Shown in pieces: positions 7,109 through 8,929 of a stretch of DNA of 8,929 nt; the stretch's first letter is position 1, and every line of letters begins with the position of its first letter. The translations under genes and the position numbers were made by a program. The notes under the pieces are model-generated. The model worked only from the letters and a program-made list of their open reading frames with translations. It made no database searches and was not told where the DNA came from. Source of the DNA: Acholeplasmatales bacterium (GTDB taxonomy: Bacteria; Bacillota_I; Bacilli_A; Acholeplasmatales; Anaeroplasmataceae); the NCBI GenBank assembly GCA_016288675.1, contig JAEELC010000111.1, positions 1 through 8,929 of the forward strand, written 5' to 3'.

Positions 7109-7141
7109 AAAGACATCTATAAAAAAGTAGGTGTCTTTTTT
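7109..7141 (+). terminator. Intrinsic terminator after deoD
   Basis: AAAGACATCTA (7109-7119) pairs with TAGGTGTCTTT (7128-7138) with one T-G wobble around an eight-base loop, followed by a run of T to 7141. It closes the deoC-deoD unit and separates it from mgtE. Confidence 0.9.
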
Positions 7142-7153
7142 ATTATCTTTTAG

Positions 7154-7182
7154 TTTACCAATTATTAAAAAAATGATATACT
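7154..7182 (+). promoter_or_regulatory. Extended -10 promoter for mgtE
   Basis: TTTACC (7154-7159), a 17-base spacer and TATACT (7177-7182), with a TG two bases before the -10 (7174-7175). Transcription would begin near 7189, leaving about 24 bases of leader, too short for a magnesium riboswitch. Confidence 0.75.
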
Positions 7183-7196
7183 ATTTGAGATAAAAG

Positions 7197-7201
7197 AAAG
7201 G
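7197..7201 (+). promoter_or_regulatory. Ribosome binding site that favours the mgtE start at 7213
   Basis: AAAGG lies 11 bases before ATG 7213 and only two bases before the in-frame GTG at 7204. The latter spacing is too short for initiation, so the ATG is preferred. Confidence 0.55.
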
Positions 7202-7212
7202 TCGTGAATTCT

Positions 7213-8598
7213 ATGGCTCGTGATTTCTATAAGCAAATTAGAACTATTATTTATTCTAAAGATAGTGATGATAAAAAGCGGGAACTTTTTGATGATTATC
7301 ATGAAAATGATATAGCTAATGTGGTTGAAAAGTTATCCAAAACCGAAAGAAAAAAATTATATAAAATCCTTGGCGTAGATAAGACCGCTGAAATTTTTAC
7401 TTATTTAGATAATGTTGATGAATACATTGATGAATTAAATTTTGAAGAAGCTGCAGCTATTCTTGAAAGAATGGACGCTGATGATGCTGTTGACGTACTT
7501 GATGAACTTGAAGATGAAGATAAAACAGAAATTTTAAATCGTATGGATTCTGAATCACAAGAGGATGTAAAGCTTATTAATTCTTATGATGAAGAAGAAA
7601 TTGGTTCAAAAATGACTACTAATTTCATTACTGTTCCTCTAGATTCTACTGTTAAATCAGCAATGAAGGAAATGATTCATCAAGCTGCTGAAAATGATAA
7701 TATTAATACTATTTTCGTACTTAATGATGATGATACATTATATGGTCTTGTAGGACTTAAAGATTTAATTACCGCTCGTACTCAAGACAATTTTGAAGAT
7801 TTAATTATGACAAATTATCCAAGTGTTTTAGATAAAGCTCTTGTAAGTGATGTTATTAATGATATTAGAGATTATGATATGGATTCTATTCCAGTATTAA
7901 CAGAAGACAAGAAGCTTGTTGGTGTTATTACTTATTCTGATGTTGTTGAATCAGTTGATGATGAATTGTCAGATGACTATGCTAAATTAGCCGGTTTAAC
8001 TGAAGAAGAAGAGGATGATGAATCTCTATATGGTTCTGTAAAAAAACGTATTCCTTGGTTAATAATTTTAATGTTCTTAGGTTTATTAGTATCTTCAGTT
8101 GTTGGTGGATTTGAACATGTTATTAAAGCTTTACCAGTAATTGTATTCTTCCAATCAATGGTACTAGATATGGCTGGTAATGTTGGTACACAATCTCTAG
8201 CTGTAACTATTAGAGCTATTAGCGATGATAATCATGATACTAAGAAAACATTAAGATTAATTATTAGAGAAATTCAAATTGGTTTTGTAAATGGTTTAGT
8301 ATTAGGTATCTTTACTTGTCTATTTGCAACATTATATTTAGGTGTTACAAGAAAGACAATTGAGCTTGATGTAGCATTTAGCTGGTTTGAATGCTTCAAG
8401 GCTGGTGGAATTTTAGGTGTTTCATTATTAATCGCAATGACTTTATCTAGTTTAACTGGTTCAGGTCTTCCAGTATTATTAACTAAGATGCGCATTGACC
8501 CAGCTGTTGCAAGCGGTCCATTTATTACAACAATTAATGACTTAATTGCTGTTTCTGTATATTATGGACTTGCATATTTACTATTTATGGTATTCTAG
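7213..8598 (+). CDS. mgtE: Magnesium transporter/channel MgtE
   Basis: MgtE is a homodimeric Mg2+-selective channel of the cytoplasmic membrane whose acidic cytoplasmic domain closes the pore when internal Mg2+ is high. With the ATG start it is 461 aa, normal for the family. Residues 1-130 form the helical, Asp/Glu-rich N domain with repeated 'LERMDADDAVDVLDELEDEDK'-like segments. Two CBS domains follow (about 134-190 and 198-255), then an acidic linker 'EEEEDDE' and five membrane segments, roughly 281-300, 303-328, 353-376, 396-424 and 435-460. The pore motif is 'MAGNVGTQS' at 320-328. The 'DPAVASGPFITTINDL' segment carries D443, equivalent to the conserved pore Asp of the last helix. The start at 7213 is chosen over GTG 7204 on ribosome-site spacing. 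It has its own promoter, and the next gene starts 12 bases after its TAG stop. Confidence 0.97.
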   Translation: MARDFYKQIRTIIYSKDSDDKKRELFDDYHENDIANVVEKLSKTERKKLYKILGVDKTAEIFTYLDNVDEYIDELNFEEAAAILERMDADDAVDVLDELEDEDKTEILNRMDSESQEDVKLINSYDEEEIGSKMTTNFITVPLDSTVKSAMKEMIHQAAENDNINTIFVLNDDDTLYGLVGLKDLITARTQDNFEDLIMTNYPSVLDKALVSDVINDIRDYDMDSIPVLTEDKKLVGVITYSDVVESVDDELSDDYAKLAGLTEEEEDDESLYGSVKKRIPWLIILMFLGLLVSSVVGGFEHVIKALPVIVFFQSMVLDMAGNVGTQSLAVTIRAISDDNHDTKKTLRLIIREIQIGFVNGLVLGIFTCLFATLYLGVTRKTIELDVAFSWFECFKAGGILGVSLLIAMTLSSLTGSGLPVLLTKMRIDPAVASGPFITTINDLIAVSVYYGLAYLLFMVF

Positions 8599-8610
8599 GA
8601 AAAAGGAAAA

Positions 8611-8929
8611 ATGAAATTTATAACAGATATTAAGAATTTAACAAATAGTCAAGATATTTCGGGACCTAATTCAAATAATATTAAAATTATTGAACAATTA
8701 TTTAATTGTAAAATTGAATTATCTTTAAACGAGGTTTCTACTGATTATCAAGGTAATATAGATGATTTAAAAAATATGTTTAATATTTTAAATTATATGG
8801 TTGAAAATTCATTCCTTATTACTGAACGTGACATTGTTTATATCTATAATAATTTAAATAACTTAGATAAATTGCATAAAATTTATTCTAAGAGAGAAAT
8901 GATTACAAGAAATTTTAATGGTCTTCCAA
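8611..8929 (+). CDS. PhoH-like protein, N-terminal part (runs off the edge)
   Basis: The frame from ATG 8611 stays open to the window end (106 codons). The visible part resembles the small N-terminal domain of PhoH/YbeZ proteins: 'SGPNSNNIKIIEQLFNCKIELSLNEV' from residue 17, a 'GNIDDLKNMFNILNYMVENSFLITERDIVYIYNNL' helical part, and 'TRNFNGLP' at 99-106, where family members have a basic 'GK.IRPKT' segment just before the ATPase core. PhoH-type ATPases are linked to RNA metabolism and often sit next to the endoribonuclease YbeY. The Walker motifs, which would settle the call, lie beyond the window. A short site, AAAAGG at 8601-8606, precedes the ATG by four bases. With 12 bases between the genes and no terminator, it is likely co-transcribed with mgtE. 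Confidence 0.72.
   Translation, partial: MKFITDIKNLTNSQDISGPNSNNIKIIEQLFNCKIELSLNEVSTDYQGNIDDLKNMFNILNYMVENSFLITERDIVYIYNNLNNLDKLHKIYSKREMITRNFNGLP

Noticed and set aside
7101..7212. Magnesium riboswitch before mgtE
   Set aside because: Only about 70 bases separate the deoD terminator from the start codon, with a promoter in between, so no M-box could fit.
1..8929. Possible alternative genetic code, because none of the eight visible gene ends uses TGA (five TAA, three TAG)
   Set aside because: All tryptophans of IleRS (about 15) are TGG and no gene contains an in-frame TGA, which would be expected in an AT-rich genome reading TGA as Trp. Eight stops are too few to argue from. TAA cannot be a general sense codon because sepF, ileS, deoC and the 283-aa gene end in TAA at family-typical points.
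1..8929. CRISPR array, insertion sequence, tRNA or rRNA gene
   Set aside because: No spaced direct repeats, transposase-like frame, terminal inverted repeats or cloverleaf-type sequence were seen.

Overview
The window reads as a chromosomal segment of an AT-rich, low-GC Gram-positive bacterium. I would place it among the Bacilli close to Erysipelotrichia, Mollicutes or RF39-type gut lineages. The reasons are strong A/T bias at third codon positions, purine-rich Shine-Dalgarno sites, SigA-type promoters, a T-box riboswitch before ileS, and the pair sepF then ileS, which recalls the Bacillus order sepF-ylmG-ylmH-divIVA-ileS with the middle genes missing. The placement is inference. Every tryptophan of the long IleRS frame is TGG and no real gene is cut by an in-frame TGA, so translation table 11 fits.

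Layout: (1) nt 2-742 hold the C-terminal part of a JetC/MukB-type SMC ATPase (Wadjet-like), with signature motif, Walker B and D-loop. It is interrupted by two in-frame TAA codons 15 nt apart and its last base pair step overlaps sepF (742-1053). (2) nt 1054-1347 carry a promoter and an isoleucine T-box leader (specifier AUC) ahead of ileS (1348-4065). (3) surE overlaps the ileS stop by one base and holds a near-perfect hairpin with a T-rich tail just after its start. (4) A strong promoter in the surE tail drives an unrecognised 283-aa protein, followed by deoC and deoD and closed by an intrinsic terminator at 7109-7141. (5) A new extended -10 promoter drives mgtE, and 12 nt after it a PhoH-like gene begins and runs off the right edge.

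Functional reading: ileS is controlled by uncharged tRNA-Ile. SurE (nucleoside monophosphate phosphatase), DeoD (nucleoside phosphorolysis) and DeoC (deoxyribose-5-phosphate cleavage) form a plausible nucleotide and deoxynucleoside breakdown cluster, with the unknown protein lodged inside it. MgtE is a gated Mg2+ channel. Most of the window is ordinary housekeeping sequence. The parts that most deserve a second look are the doubly interrupted JetC-like gene coupled to a very short sepF, the terminator-like hairpin inside surE, and the unknown gene in the nucleoside cluster.
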